From Clostridia bacterium (lineage in GTDB: Bacteria > Bacillota > Clostridia > Christensenellales > Aristaeellaceae), in assembly GCA_017412715.1 (NCBI GenBank), contig JAFPWU010000026.1:1-49521 (forward strand): a DNA stretch of 49,521 nt. Reading direction: 5' to 3'. The notes below the pieces were generated by a model that had not been told where the DNA came from, ran no database searches, and worked only from the letters and a program-made list of their open reading frames with translations. Made by a program: the position numbers and the translations under genes. Positions 25,178-32,633 of this stretch are shown here, piece by piece (position 1 is the stretch's first letter; the number at the start of each line of letters is the position of its first letter).

Positions 25178-26235
25178 AGGTAAGCCTGCGGAAGCTGCTG
25201 AGCACCGGGCTGGTGGTAATCAGCCTGGCGGCGGTGCTGATTATCGCCTTCGCCAACGAGGAGCTGGAAAACGCCTGGGAAGCGCTGGGAAGCCTGGACC
25301 CGAAATGGGTGCTGGGCATTTTTGGCTGCTGGTTTGCCTATATGTTTTTTGACGCGTTCGGCGGATGGGTCTATCTTCGGCGGGAGGGTTTCCGGCTGGC
25401 CCTGCACAGGGCGGTCACGGCCTGCCTGATCGGGTTTTATTACAGCAATATCACCCCCTCCAGCGCCGGCGGTCAGCCCATGCAGGTGAACAGCCTGCGG
25501 AAGGCGGGGGTGCCGGTGGCCTACGGAACCATGATTGCCACGGTCCGGTTCGCCTGCAACCAGTTCGCGGTCACCGCCATGAGCCTCGTCTTCTGGCTGC
25601 TGAACAGGGATTTTGTCCGGCATCAGCTGGGGGACGCCATCTGGTTCGCCCGGGTCGGGTGGATCATCAATTTCGCGGGGGTGCCCCTGTGCCTGATGGC
25701 CGTCTGCCAGCGAAACCTGATCCAGAAGATCGCACTGGGGGTCATTCATCTGGGAAAGCGGCTCCACCTTGTGAAGAACGAGGAGGAGGCCATCGTCTCC
25801 ACCACCAATGTGCTGGATACCTATCATGCGGCGCTGCGGGCGCTGAGCCAGCGGCCGGGACAGATTCTGATCCAGCTGCTCTGCTCCTGCGGCAGCATGC
25901 TGGGGCTGATGAGCTCCATCTATTTTGTCTACCGCGCGTTCGGCTTCTCCGGAACCCCCTGGTATCAGCTGCTGACCATCAGCTTCCTGCTGTTCGTCAG
26001 CGCCAGCTATACGCCCCTGCCCGGGGCCAGCGGGGCCCAGGAGGGCGGCTTTCTGCTGTACTACCAGGGAATTATCCCCGGGGACCGGATCGGCCTGTCG
26101 CTGCTGGTCTGGCGGTTTTTCACCTATTATCTGTTCCTCATCGTGGGAGCGGTGGTCCTGGTCTGGGAGCGGGTGCTGCTGGCCATAGAGGAACGGCGGA
26201 AGCGGAATCAGGAGACCAAGGAGGAAGGAAAATGA
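25174..26235 (+). CDS. YbhN/MprF-type lysylphosphatidylglycerol synthase transmembrane-domain protein
   Basis: 353 residues with about 8 hydrophobic helices. NITPSSAGGQPMQVNSLRKAGVPV and YTPLPGASGAQEGGFLLYY are the two conserved motifs of this family (UPF0104). Only the membrane part is present; the aminoacyl-transferase domain of MprF is absent. Such proteins are thought to flip or handle lipids. It overlaps the GT4 gene by 4 bp and the next small gene by 4 bp, so it belongs to one operon. Together with GT4 it suggests glycolipid production and movement across the membrane. Confidence 0.85.
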   Translation: MKVSLRKLLSTGLVVISLAAVLIIAFANEELENAWEALGSLDPKWVLGIFGCWFAYMFFDAFGGWVYLRREGFRLALHRAVTACLIGFYYSNITPSSAGGQPMQVNSLRKAGVPVAYGTMIATVRFACNQFAVTAMSLVFWLLNRDFVRHQLGDAIWFARVGWIINFAGVPLCLMAVCQRNLIQKIALGVIHLGKRLHLVKNEEEAIVSTTNVLDTYHAALRALSQRPGQILIQLLCSCGSMLGLMSSIYFVYRAFGFSGTPWYQLLTISFLLFVSASYTPLPGASGAQEGGFLLYYQGIIPGDRIGLSLLVWRFFTYYLFLIVGAVVLVWERVLLAIEERRKRNQETKEEGK

Positions 26236-26441
26236 ATGCCAAGGCGCTGAAACAGCTGTTCGATTATCAGAAATTCGAGGGAAACAAGGACCTGGACGAT
26301 GTGATCCAGTCCGTCCATGCCCGCTACGGGATGGCGAAGCCCAAGCTCCGGGAGCTGACCCTGGACGAGATGGAGTGGGTAGCAGCGGGCGTCGGAACGC
26401 CGGAACAGAAGCAGGAGCAGAAAAAAGATGAGCGAATTTAA
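26232..26441 (+). CDS. 69-residue small protein upstream of a sigma factor
   Basis: Starts at ATG 26232, overlapping the previous stop by 4 bases, after AAGGAGGAAGGAA. The sequence begins MNAKALKQLFDYQKFEGNKD, is acidic and helical, and near the end has LRELTLDEMEWVAAGVG, which resembles the leader end of secreted or modified peptides. After that only 15 charged residues follow, with no Cys and one Thr, so a modified core is unlikely. It overlaps the sigma gene by 14 bp. The tight coupling suggests a partner or modulator of the sigma factor, but this is inference. Small proteins with a FDYQKFE-type start recur in Clostridia in my recollection. Confidence 0.7.
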   Translation: MNAKALKQLFDYQKFEGNKDLDDVIQSVHARYGMAKPKLRELTLDEMEWVAAGVGTPEQKQEQKKDERI

Positions 26442-26907
26442 CATGGAGCAGATCTACCTGGAGTACAACCGGAAGGTGACAGGGTATCTGCGGGCCAGGG
26501 TGAACAATACGGCGGTGGCGGAGGATCTGGCCTCCAGCGTATTCGAGAAGATTCTGCGGAAAATCGACAGCTTTGATTCCACGAAGGCCTCGCTGAATAC
26601 CTGGATCTTTTCCGTGACCCGGAATACGCTGATCGACTACTTCCGGCGGAACAGGCCCTCGGAGGAGCTGGACGAGAATCTTTCCGATGATACCCAGGTG
26701 GACGAGAATCTGCTGAGCTCGGAAACCCTGACGGAGCTGAGCGTCGCGCTGCGGAAGCTGCCCCAGCAGCTGATGGATATCGTCGTGCTGCGCTATTACG
26801 ACGGCAAGCCCCTGACGGAAATCGCCCAGATGATGAACCTGAGCTACGGCGCCGTGAAGCTGCGCCATCAGAATGCCCTGGCGCTGCTGAAGGAATACAT
26901 GCGCTGA
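26428..26907 (+). CDS. ECF-like sigma-70 family sigma factor
   Basis: 159 residues. Region 2 is seen as VAEDLASSVFEKILRKIDSF and WIFSVTRNTLIDYFRRNR; region 4 as LRKLPQQLMDIVVLRYYDGK and LSYGAVKLRHQNALALLKEY. Regions 1 and 3 are absent, as in ECF sigmas. The ATG lies 14 bases inside the upstream small gene, after GGAGCAGAAAAAAG. No recognisable anti-sigma membrane protein follows. It is the last gene of the GT4 - YbhN-like - small protein operon, so it may control that operon or an envelope response. Confidence 0.88.
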   Translation: MSEFNMEQIYLEYNRKVTGYLRARVNNTAVAEDLASSVFEKILRKIDSFDSTKASLNTWIFSVTRNTLIDYFRRNRPSEELDENLSDDTQVDENLLSSETLTELSVALRKLPQQLMDIVVLRYYDGKPLTEIAQMMNLSYGAVKLRHQNALALLKEYMR

Positions 26908-27040
26908 AATCCTGCGGAGGAGTACGGAGCGAAAAAACGCGGAGCGGTTGAACCGCATTACTTGCATTTTTTACATTGCCTGAGGAAAGACGAGGACCGC
27001 CGGGATGGTTTCAGTCAGCGTCATCTCGGGCATTTTTTTG

Positions 27041-27069
27041 TTGAAAATGGGAAAATGCTGTGATAGAAT
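27041..27069 (+). promoter_or_regulatory. sigma-70 type promoter for dctP
   Basis: TTGAAA (27041-27046), 17 bases, TAGAAT (27064-27069), about 50 bases before the dctP start. The rest of the 219-bp gap before dctP shows nothing else. Confidence 0.75.
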
Positions 27070-27126
27070 AATAAAAAAAGCGGGAGCTATCTGACTTCCG
27101 CAGAAAAAAACAGGAGGGAATTATTT

Positions 27127-28122
27127 ATGAAGAAACTGGTTGCTCTGTTCCTGTCTCTGATGATGCTGGCCGGCTGCTGCGCGGCGCTGGCGGACGATCC
27201 TGTGACGCTGACCTACGCGGAAGTGAACCCCATCGAGGGTACTATCGTGGGCGAACTGGCCAAGGCTTTCAAGGAAAAGGTAGAAGAGCTGTCCGGCGGC
27301 TCCGTGGTGATCGACATTCAGGCCAGCGGCGTGCTGGGCTCTGAGGATCAGATCCTGGACAACCTGCTGGGCTACGGCACCGTGACGGACATCAGCCGGA
27401 TTTCCGCCTTCGCGCTGAGCCAGTATGGCTGCAGCAAGGCGACGCTGCTGTCCCTGCCCTATGTGTTCGAGAACCGTGACCATTTCTGGAATTTCGCCAC
27501 CAGCGATCTGGCCAAGGAATTCCTGAATGAGCCCCAGACCGTGGGTCTGCCCCTGCGGGGCCTGTGCTACGGCGAGGAAGGCTTCCGTCATTTCTTCTTC
27601 AAGAACGAAGTGACTGACATCAACAGCCTGAAGGGCCTGAAGATCCGCGTTTCTTCTGACCCCATCATGACCGGCCTGGTGTCCGCTCTGGGCGCCTCCG
27701 CCACCACCGTTCCCTTCACTGAACTGTACAGCGCGCTGCAGACCGGCGTTGTGGACGGCGCCGAGCAGCCCACCGCCAACTACAAGTCCAACGCTTTCCA
27801 GGAAGTTGCTCCCTACTTCATGATGGACGGCCATACCCTGGGCGCCGTGCAGCTGATCATCACCGATACCGCCTGGAACAAGCTGAGCGCAGAGCAGCAG
27901 GCGTGGGTGCAGGAAGCTGCCGATTACGCCTCCCAGGTCTGCCGTCAGGTCAGCGAAGCCAAGGAAGCCGAGACCCTGGAAGCCCTGAAGGCTGAGGGCA
28001 TCAACATCATCGAAGTCACCGACAAGGCTCCCTGGGTGGAAGCCGTGGCCGGCGCGGAGGCGATTGCCAACGCCATCGCGGCCCAGCAGGAAGCCTACGA
28101 CCAGATTGTGAACATGAAGTAA
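27127..28122 (+). CDS. dctP: TRAP transporter substrate-binding lipoprotein
   Basis: 331 residues. An N-terminal signal with lipobox LAGC (about residue 17) predicts a lipid-anchored extracytoplasmic protein. The DctP-family conserved arginine is Arg174 in GLKIRVSS, which binds the carboxylate of ligands in known members; FTELYSALQTGVVDGAEQP is a family block. The substrate is an organic or sugar acid, not identifiable further. CAGGAGG lies before the ATG. First gene of the TRAP operon, with its own promoter. Confidence 0.94.
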   Translation: MKKLVALFLSLMMLAGCCAALADDPVTLTYAEVNPIEGTIVGELAKAFKEKVEELSGGSVVIDIQASGVLGSEDQILDNLLGYGTVTDISRISAFALSQYGCSKATLLSLPYVFENRDHFWNFATSDLAKEFLNEPQTVGLPLRGLCYGEEGFRHFFFKNEVTDINSLKGLKIRVSSDPIMTGLVSALGASATTVPFTELYSALQTGVVDGAEQPTANYKSNAFQEVAPYFMMDGHTLGAVQLIITDTAWNKLSAEQQAWVQEAADYASQVCRQVSEAKEAETLEALKAEGINIIEVTDKAPWVEAVAGAEAIANAIAAQQEAYDQIVNMK

Positions 28123-28143
28123 TCATCGGGAAAAAGTATTCCA

Positions 28144-28174
28144 GGGGGATATGGGACATCGGCCTGTGTCCCCC
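28144..28174 (+). terminator. hairpin between dctP and dctQ (attenuator or processing site)
   Basis: GGGGGATATGGG pairs with CCTGTGTCCCCC (12 pairs, three G-U) around a 7-base loop, followed by TTCTTCTG. A partial terminator or 3'-protecting hairpin here would give more binding protein than membrane subunits, as is common in binding-protein transporter operons. Confidence 0.6.
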
Positions 28175-28200
28175 TTCTTCTGTGAAAGGTGGGCTTGAAC

Positions 28201-28764
28201 TTGTCTGAAACGAAGGTGCCTTCTGTTTTTCGGTCCCTCGAAAAAATCAAGCCGCTTTACGACTGGACCTACAAGATTCTGATGTTCGTTTGCAAGATCC
28301 TGCTGATCGGGGACATTGTGATTACCTGCTGGTCCGTCGCGGGGCGCTATATTCCCTTTATTACGGATCCTCACTGGAGTGAGGAGGTCGTGCTGACCCT
28401 GATGGTCTACATGACGGTGCTGTCCGCCTCCCTGGCCATCCGCCGGATGGCGCATATCCGGATGACCGCGTTTGACAATTATCTTCCGAGAAAAGTGCTT
28501 CTGGTGCTGGACCTGCTGGCGGATATCGCCGTGATGGTGCTGGGAATTTACCTGGTCGTTTACGGGATCCGGTTCTGCAACTCCCCGCTGAGCATAAACG
28601 GGAAGTACGCGTCCATCCCGACCCTGAGCAAGTTCTGGCAGTATCTGCCGGTGCCCGTGGCCGGGGTCAGCATGATCATCTTTGAGCTGGAACAGATTTT
28701 CCGGCACCTGGAGGCCTTCTGGCTTCCGGCGGACGATAAAAATGAAAAGGAGGCGAAGGCCTGA
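28201..28764 (+). CDS. dctQ: TRAP transporter small membrane subunit
   Basis: About 187 residues with four hydrophobic helices. The DctQ block WSEEVVLTLMVYMTVLSASL and AHIRMTAFD are seen. The TTG at 28201 (MSETKVPSV) is preferred because AAAGGTGGG lies 8 bases before it. A GTG at 28189 and a TTG at 28195 are in frame but overlap that site. The stop shares a base with the dctM ATG. Confidence 0.9.
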   Translation: MSETKVPSVFRSLEKIKPLYDWTYKILMFVCKILLIGDIVITCWSVAGRYIPFITDPHWSEEVVLTLMVYMTVLSASLAIRRMAHIRMTAFDNYLPRKVLLVLDLLADIAVMVLGIYLVVYGIRFCNSPLSINGKYASIPTLSKFWQYLPVPVAGVSMIIFELEQIFRHLEAFWLPADDKNEKEAKA

Positions 28765-30068
28765 TGGATGCTGAAACCTTATCCACCATCATTCTGCTGG
28801 GCAGCTTCCTGATCATGATTCTGCTCCGCTTCCCCATCGCCTACGCGGTGGGACTGTCCACCCTGTTCTGCATGATGTCCATGGGTCAGCCCCTGCAGAC
28901 CATCTCCCAGCAGATGGTAAAGGGCGTCTGGTCCTTCTCCCTGATGGCGGTTCCCTTCTTCATAACCATGGGGGTTCTGATGGGGACCGGAGGCATATCG
29001 GATAAGCTGATCGCTCTGGCCAACTCCCTGGTCGGCTGGATGCGTGGCGGCCTGGCGATGGTGAACATCGTGGCGTCCTATTTCTTCGGCGGCATTTCCG
29101 GTTCCGCTTCCGCGGATACGGCCTCTCTGGGCTCCATCCTGATTCCCATGATGGTGGACCAGGGATATGATGCGGATTTCTCCACGGCGGTGACGATCAC
29201 CTCCTCCTGCGAGGGTCTGCTGGTGCCCCCGAGCCACAACATGGTCATTTATGCGACCACGGCCGGCGGCATATCCGTGGGCGCCCTGTTTATGGCGGGA
29301 TACCTTCCCGGCGCCCTGCTGGCCATCTCCCTGATGGTAGGCTCCTACATCATCTCCGTGAAGCGGAACTACCCGAAGGGCGAGCGTTTCTCCATCAAGA
29401 ATTTCTTTAAACAGCTGGGATCCAGCATCTGGGCGCTTCTGGCGGTGCTGATCGTTGTGGTCGGCGTCGTGGGCGGCGTGTTCACGGCCACGGAATCCGC
29501 GGCTATCGCGGTCATCTACTCCCTGTTTGTGTCCGTGTTCATCTATAAGGGACTGAACTGGAAGGGCGTATGGAAATCGCTGGAGGGATGCGTGGAAACC
29601 CTGTCCATCGTGCTGATCCTGATCGCCTTCTCCGCAGCCTTCGGAAACTGCCTGACGCTGCTGCATGTGCCCGCCAAGGCGGCGAACCTGATTACCTCCA
29701 TTTCCTCCAATCCGATCGTGATCGCGCTGCTGCTGAATGTGATTCTGCTGGTGCTGGGCATGATCATGGATATGGCTCCCATCATCCTGATCGCCACGCC
29801 GATCCTGCTGCCCGTGGCCATGAGCATCGGGATCAACCCGATTCAGTTCGGCATCATGGTGGTGCTCAATTGCGGCATCGGCCTGCTGACTCCGCCGGTT
29901 GGCGCGGTTCTGTTTATCGGTTCCGCCGTGGCGAAGCGGCCCATGGAAAAGGTAGTCAAGGCGACGATGCCCTTCTATCTCTGCATGCTGGTGGCGCTGC
30001 TGCTGATCACCTTTATTCCGCAGATCAGCCTGTGGCTGCCGCAGCTGACCGGATATAACGTCATGTAA
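28764..30068 (+). CDS. dctM: TRAP transporter large membrane subunit
   Basis: 434 residues with about 12 hydrophobic helices. Family blocks are VPFFITMGVLMGTGGISDKL, GGISGSASADTASLGSILIP and ATPILLPVAMSIGINPIQFG. It is the cation-coupled translocation subunit that works with DctQ and DctP. Its start overlaps the dctQ stop by one base. A terminator hairpin lies 12 bases after the stop. Confidence 0.95.
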   Translation: MDAETLSTIILLGSFLIMILLRFPIAYAVGLSTLFCMMSMGQPLQTISQQMVKGVWSFSLMAVPFFITMGVLMGTGGISDKLIALANSLVGWMRGGLAMVNIVASYFFGGISGSASADTASLGSILIPMMVDQGYDADFSTAVTITSSCEGLLVPPSHNMVIYATTAGGISVGALFMAGYLPGALLAISLMVGSYIISVKRNYPKGERFSIKNFFKQLGSSIWALLAVLIVVVGVVGGVFTATESAAIAVIYSLFVSVFIYKGLNWKGVWKSLEGCVETLSIVLILIAFSAAFGNCLTLLHVPAKAANLITSISSNPIVIALLLNVILLVLGMIMDMAPIILIATPILLPVAMSIGINPIQFGIMVVLNCGIGLLTPPVGAVLFIGSAVAKRPMEKVVKATMPFYLCMLVALLLITFIPQISLWLPQLTGYNVM

Positions 30069-30080
30069 TTTCAGCGGTGG

Positions 30081-30101
30081 AGGCGGGCTTTGAGCCCGCC
30101 T
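30081..30101 (+). terminator. intrinsic terminator after dctM
   Basis: AGGCGGGCT-TTG-AGCCCGCCT, a 9-bp perfect stem followed by TTCCC. The T-tract is short, so read-through to the YcxB-like gene is possible. Confidence 0.7.
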
Positions 30102-30126
30102 TTCCCGAATGGAGAGAACGGAAAGA

Positions 30127-30687
30127 ATGACCAGGGATATTGTGATTCCCGTGAAGCTGGATCAGAAGACCTTCCGGCGGTTTGCCAGGTTCGACATGCT
30201 GCGCCTGCGCAGAAGGTGGGTTCGGCCGGCGGTGTTTGCCCTGATCCTCTGCGGGTTTGCCTATGCGGCTCTGTGGACCCGGCTGCCCCAGTCGGGAATG
30301 ATCGCGGCGGTGCTGCTGGCGGTTGGCCTGGGCCTGCCCATCGTCTATGTGGGCATGTTTCTCAGCCAGGTGAATGTGCAGGCGGAGAAAAGCGGTTTGG
30401 GGAAGGGAAAGCTGGTATATACCGTGACCCTGCGCACCAGGGATTTTTCCGTGGTGAACCATCAGAAGCAGGGGGAAGCCGTGACGGTTTCCTGGCAGGA
30501 AGCGCGGCAGGCCTTCCGCATGAAGGGCTGCATCTATCTCTATGCATCGCCGGTTCGCGCCTTTTTGCTTCCGGACGGGCAGGCCAGCGTGCCGGATGAG
30601 GAGGTATGGCAGGCCATCCAGCAGCGGCTGGGAAAGGATAAATGCAGGATCAGCCTCTGGATGAGGCTGAAGCATCGGGTTTCCTGA
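30127..30687 (+). CDS. YcxB-like membrane protein
   Basis: 186 residues. Two hydrophobic helices (about residues 32-50 and 56-78) after a basic N-terminal stretch. The soluble C-terminal half has the beta-rich pattern YTVTLRTRDFSVVN and GEAVTVSWQEARQAFRMKGC, then YLYASPVRAFLLPDG, typical of the YcxB-type C-terminal domain. Function unknown. The ATG at 30127 is preferred for GGAGAG ten bases before it; an ATG at 30109 is also in frame. Confidence 0.7.
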   Translation: MTRDIVIPVKLDQKTFRRFARFDMLRLRRRWVRPAVFALILCGFAYAALWTRLPQSGMIAAVLLAVGLGLPIVYVGMFLSQVNVQAEKSGLGKGKLVYTVTLRTRDFSVVNHQKQGEAVTVSWQEARQAFRMKGCIYLYASPVRAFLLPDGQASVPDEEVWQAIQQRLGKDKCRISLWMRLKHRVS

Positions 30688-30844
30688 GGCCGGAGGGCCG
30701 CGGGATCAGAGTTACCGTTTGTAAAGTTTATGAAGATTTTTGCCGGAGGCTGCCACCGGAGGACGGAGCAGCGTATCAACAGTTGCCAGGAGTAAGATGT
30801 TCCAGGGCGGAAGAGAAAGCTTCGGCGAGAGGAGGAAACGATAA

Positions 30845-31081
30845 ATGAAAGAAAAGCTTGAACTGAATCTGGATGAACTGAAGGACGTGACCGGCGGGAT
30901 GATCGTGGAAGAGGGAGAGGAAGAGAAGAAGTTCTGGCTGATCCGGCAGGACGGCTCCGTCATCGCTCCCATCCCCTCCAAAGAAATGGCGGTTCAGTTC
31001 GCGCATTCCATGAACGTGAGCCCCGACGTGATCACCAAGGAAGAGTACAAGGAGCGCTTCGGCCGGGAGATGGTCTGGTGA
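30845..31081 (+). CDS. 78-residue small protein with double-glycine leader-like motif
   Basis: AGGAGGAAACGATAA before the ATG gives a strong start. The N-terminus has LELNLDELKDVTGG (about residues 5-18), which matches the leader end of peptides cleaved and exported by C39-peptidase transporters. The remaining 60 residues are charged (EEGEEEKKFWLIRQDGS, then KEEYKERFGREMVW) and lack Cys, so a lanthipeptide-like core is not apparent. No modification enzyme or C39 transporter is in the window. It is either an exported small peptide or an unrelated small protein with a chance motif. A strong terminator follows. Confidence 0.65.
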   Translation: MKEKLELNLDELKDVTGGMIVEEGEEEKKFWLIRQDGSVIAPIPSKEMAVQFAHSMNVSPDVITKEEYKERFGREMVW

Positions 31082-31168
31082 GTCAGCGGGAACGCTCCCG
31101 ACGACTCATCCCGGTACAGGCCGACCCAGGATCAAGGGGCCATGCCTGCTGACCGCAAAACAAAAATA

Positions 31169-31195
31169 CGGGACTTCCTGATGAAGGAAGTCCCG
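31169..31195. terminator. bidirectional terminator between the small peptide gene and galM
   Basis: CGGGACTTCCT (31169-31179) and AGGAAGTCCCG (31185-31195) around GATGA: an 11-bp perfect stem. ATTTTTG follows on the right and CAAAAATA lies on the left, so it works for both convergent genes. Confidence 0.9.
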
Positions 31196-31261
31196 ATTTT
31201 TGTTGGCTCAGGGAGCATGCAGGCCGCCTTTTTCCAACCCGGCCGCGGCCGCCCCTCCGGC

Positions 31262-32329
31262 TCAGTCATCCGCGCGGAAGGCGTAGATGGTGGTGGTGTC
31301 ATACTTTTCGCCGGGACGGAGCACGGTGGTTCCGGGGAAGTTGGAATGGTTCGGATCATCCGGGCAGTGCTGGGTCTCCAGGCAGAAGCCGGAATAATTG
31401 CCGTAGGAGGCGCCGTCCTTGCCGCCCTCCAGATTGGTGGTGCAGGCGGAATAGAACTGAATGGCGGGCTGATCCGTCAGAACCTCCATGTAGCGGCCGG
31501 ATTCTTCATGATAGACGCAGGCCGCGAAGCCCATGGCGCTGCCCTTGGTGAGGACGAAATTATGATCATATCCGCCGGCGGGAATCATCTGGGGGCAGGA
31601 ATCCATGACCGCCAGGCCGTCCTCCACCAGCAGGCCCTCCCGCAGGTCCAGGGGCGTTCCCAGCACGGGCATATAATCCCCGGTGGGAATCAGGCCCGCG
31701 TCCACCTTGGTGACCACATCCGCGTCGATGGAGACCACATGGTCCCGGATGGTGCCGTGGTCATGGCCGGCCAGGTTGAAGTAGGTATGGTTCGTCAGAT
31801 TGCAGAGGGTGGCCTTGTCCGTGGTGGCTTCGTAGCGGATGATCAGGTCGCACATATCGTTCCAGGTATAGGTGACGGTGACATCCAGGGTGCCGGGATA
31901 GCCTTCCTCGCCGTCCGGGGAGACCCGGTGAAAGGAGACGGAATCCTCATGATCCCCCTCCTTGGGGGTGCCGGTCCAGAAATGGGAGGCAAAGCCCACC
32001 TTGCCGCCGTGCAGGTGATTGATGCCGTGATCGTTCAGGGCCAGCTGATAATCCACCCCGTCCAGGGTGAAGCGGCCGGCGCCGATCCGGTTGCCGTAGC
32101 GGCCCACGGTATCGCCCATGCTGCCATGGGGCTTCAGGTAGGCTTCCAGATTGTCGAAGCCCAGGGCCACATCGTCCATGTTGCCGCCGGCGTCCGGGAC
32201 GATGATGCTCTGCAGGATGGCACCCCATTCAATGACCGAGATGGAGGCGCCCATGGCGTTGGTCAGGGTAAAGCGGTGCACGTCCTTGCCCTTGGGGGAT
32301 TTTCCCCAGATTTCAGTTTTGACAGACAT
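31262..32329 (-). CDS. galM: aldose 1-epimerase (mutarotase)
   Basis: 355 residues. YGNRIGAGRFTLDG, INHLHGG (His), LTNHTYFNLAGH (His) and the C-terminal FPGTTVLRPGE are GalM-family motifs. It interconverts alpha and beta anomers of galactose and other aldoses. AAAGGAG lies before the ATG. It is monocistronic: a terminator lies downstream and element copy 4 starts about 47 bp upstream. It fits a galactose/glucose-using cell with GH2 and GlgP enzymes. Confidence 0.95.
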   Translation of the reverse strand: MSVKTEIWGKSPKGKDVHRFTLTNAMGASISVIEWGAILQSIIVPDAGGNMDDVALGFDNLEAYLKPHGSMGDTVGRYGNRIGAGRFTLDGVDYQLALNDHGINHLHGGKVGFASHFWTGTPKEGDHEDSVSFHRVSPDGEEGYPGTLDVTVTYTWNDMCDLIIRYEATTDKATLCNLTNHTYFNLAGHDHGTIRDHVVSIDADVVTKVDAGLIPTGDYMPVLGTPLDLREGLLVEDGLAVMDSCPQMIPAGGYDHNFVLTKGSAMGFAACVYHEESGRYMEVLTDQPAIQFYSACTTNLEGGKDGASYGNYSGFCLETQHCPDDPNHSNFPGTTVLRPGEKYDTTTIYAFRADD

Positions 32330-32375
32330 CGAAAATCATCTCCTTTATCGCAATTAATTGGGGTCTGTTTTTTCA

Positions 32376-32598
32376 GCTTCGCTCTCTGAGGTTATTCCAC
32401 TCCGGGGGACGCCTCTCCTGCCCGGGGCTTCCGCCCGTTTCTCACTGAAAACTGTCCACTGGACAGTTTTCCGGGCGTTCGAAACCCCCGCTCACTTACG
32501 CAGCGGTTCTAAGCTTTGTCTGCGCCTTGCGGCTTGCCAATCGCTAAGAACTGGCGAGAATCGAGGCCCCCGGAAGTGGAATACCTCAGCGCTCAGCT
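32376..32598. repeat. dispersed structured element, copy 4 (223 bp, long form)
   Basis: Fills the 304-bp gap between rmuC and galM. This copy has the best outer stem: left arm 32388-32408, right arm 32567-32587, about 20 pairs with two single-base bulges. The 11-bp perfect hairpin is at 32447-32457 and 32461-32471. It reads in the same direction as all other copies. No separate galM promoter is evident between it and the gene. Confidence 0.93.
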
Positions 32599-32633
32599 CT
32601 CAGGGATGGTGTTACATTGATTATATCCAAAAC

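Noticed and set aside
26232-26441. Lanthipeptide or other RiPP precursor
   Set aside because: The part after the leader-like motif is 15 charged residues without Cys and with a single Thr, and no modifying enzyme is present.
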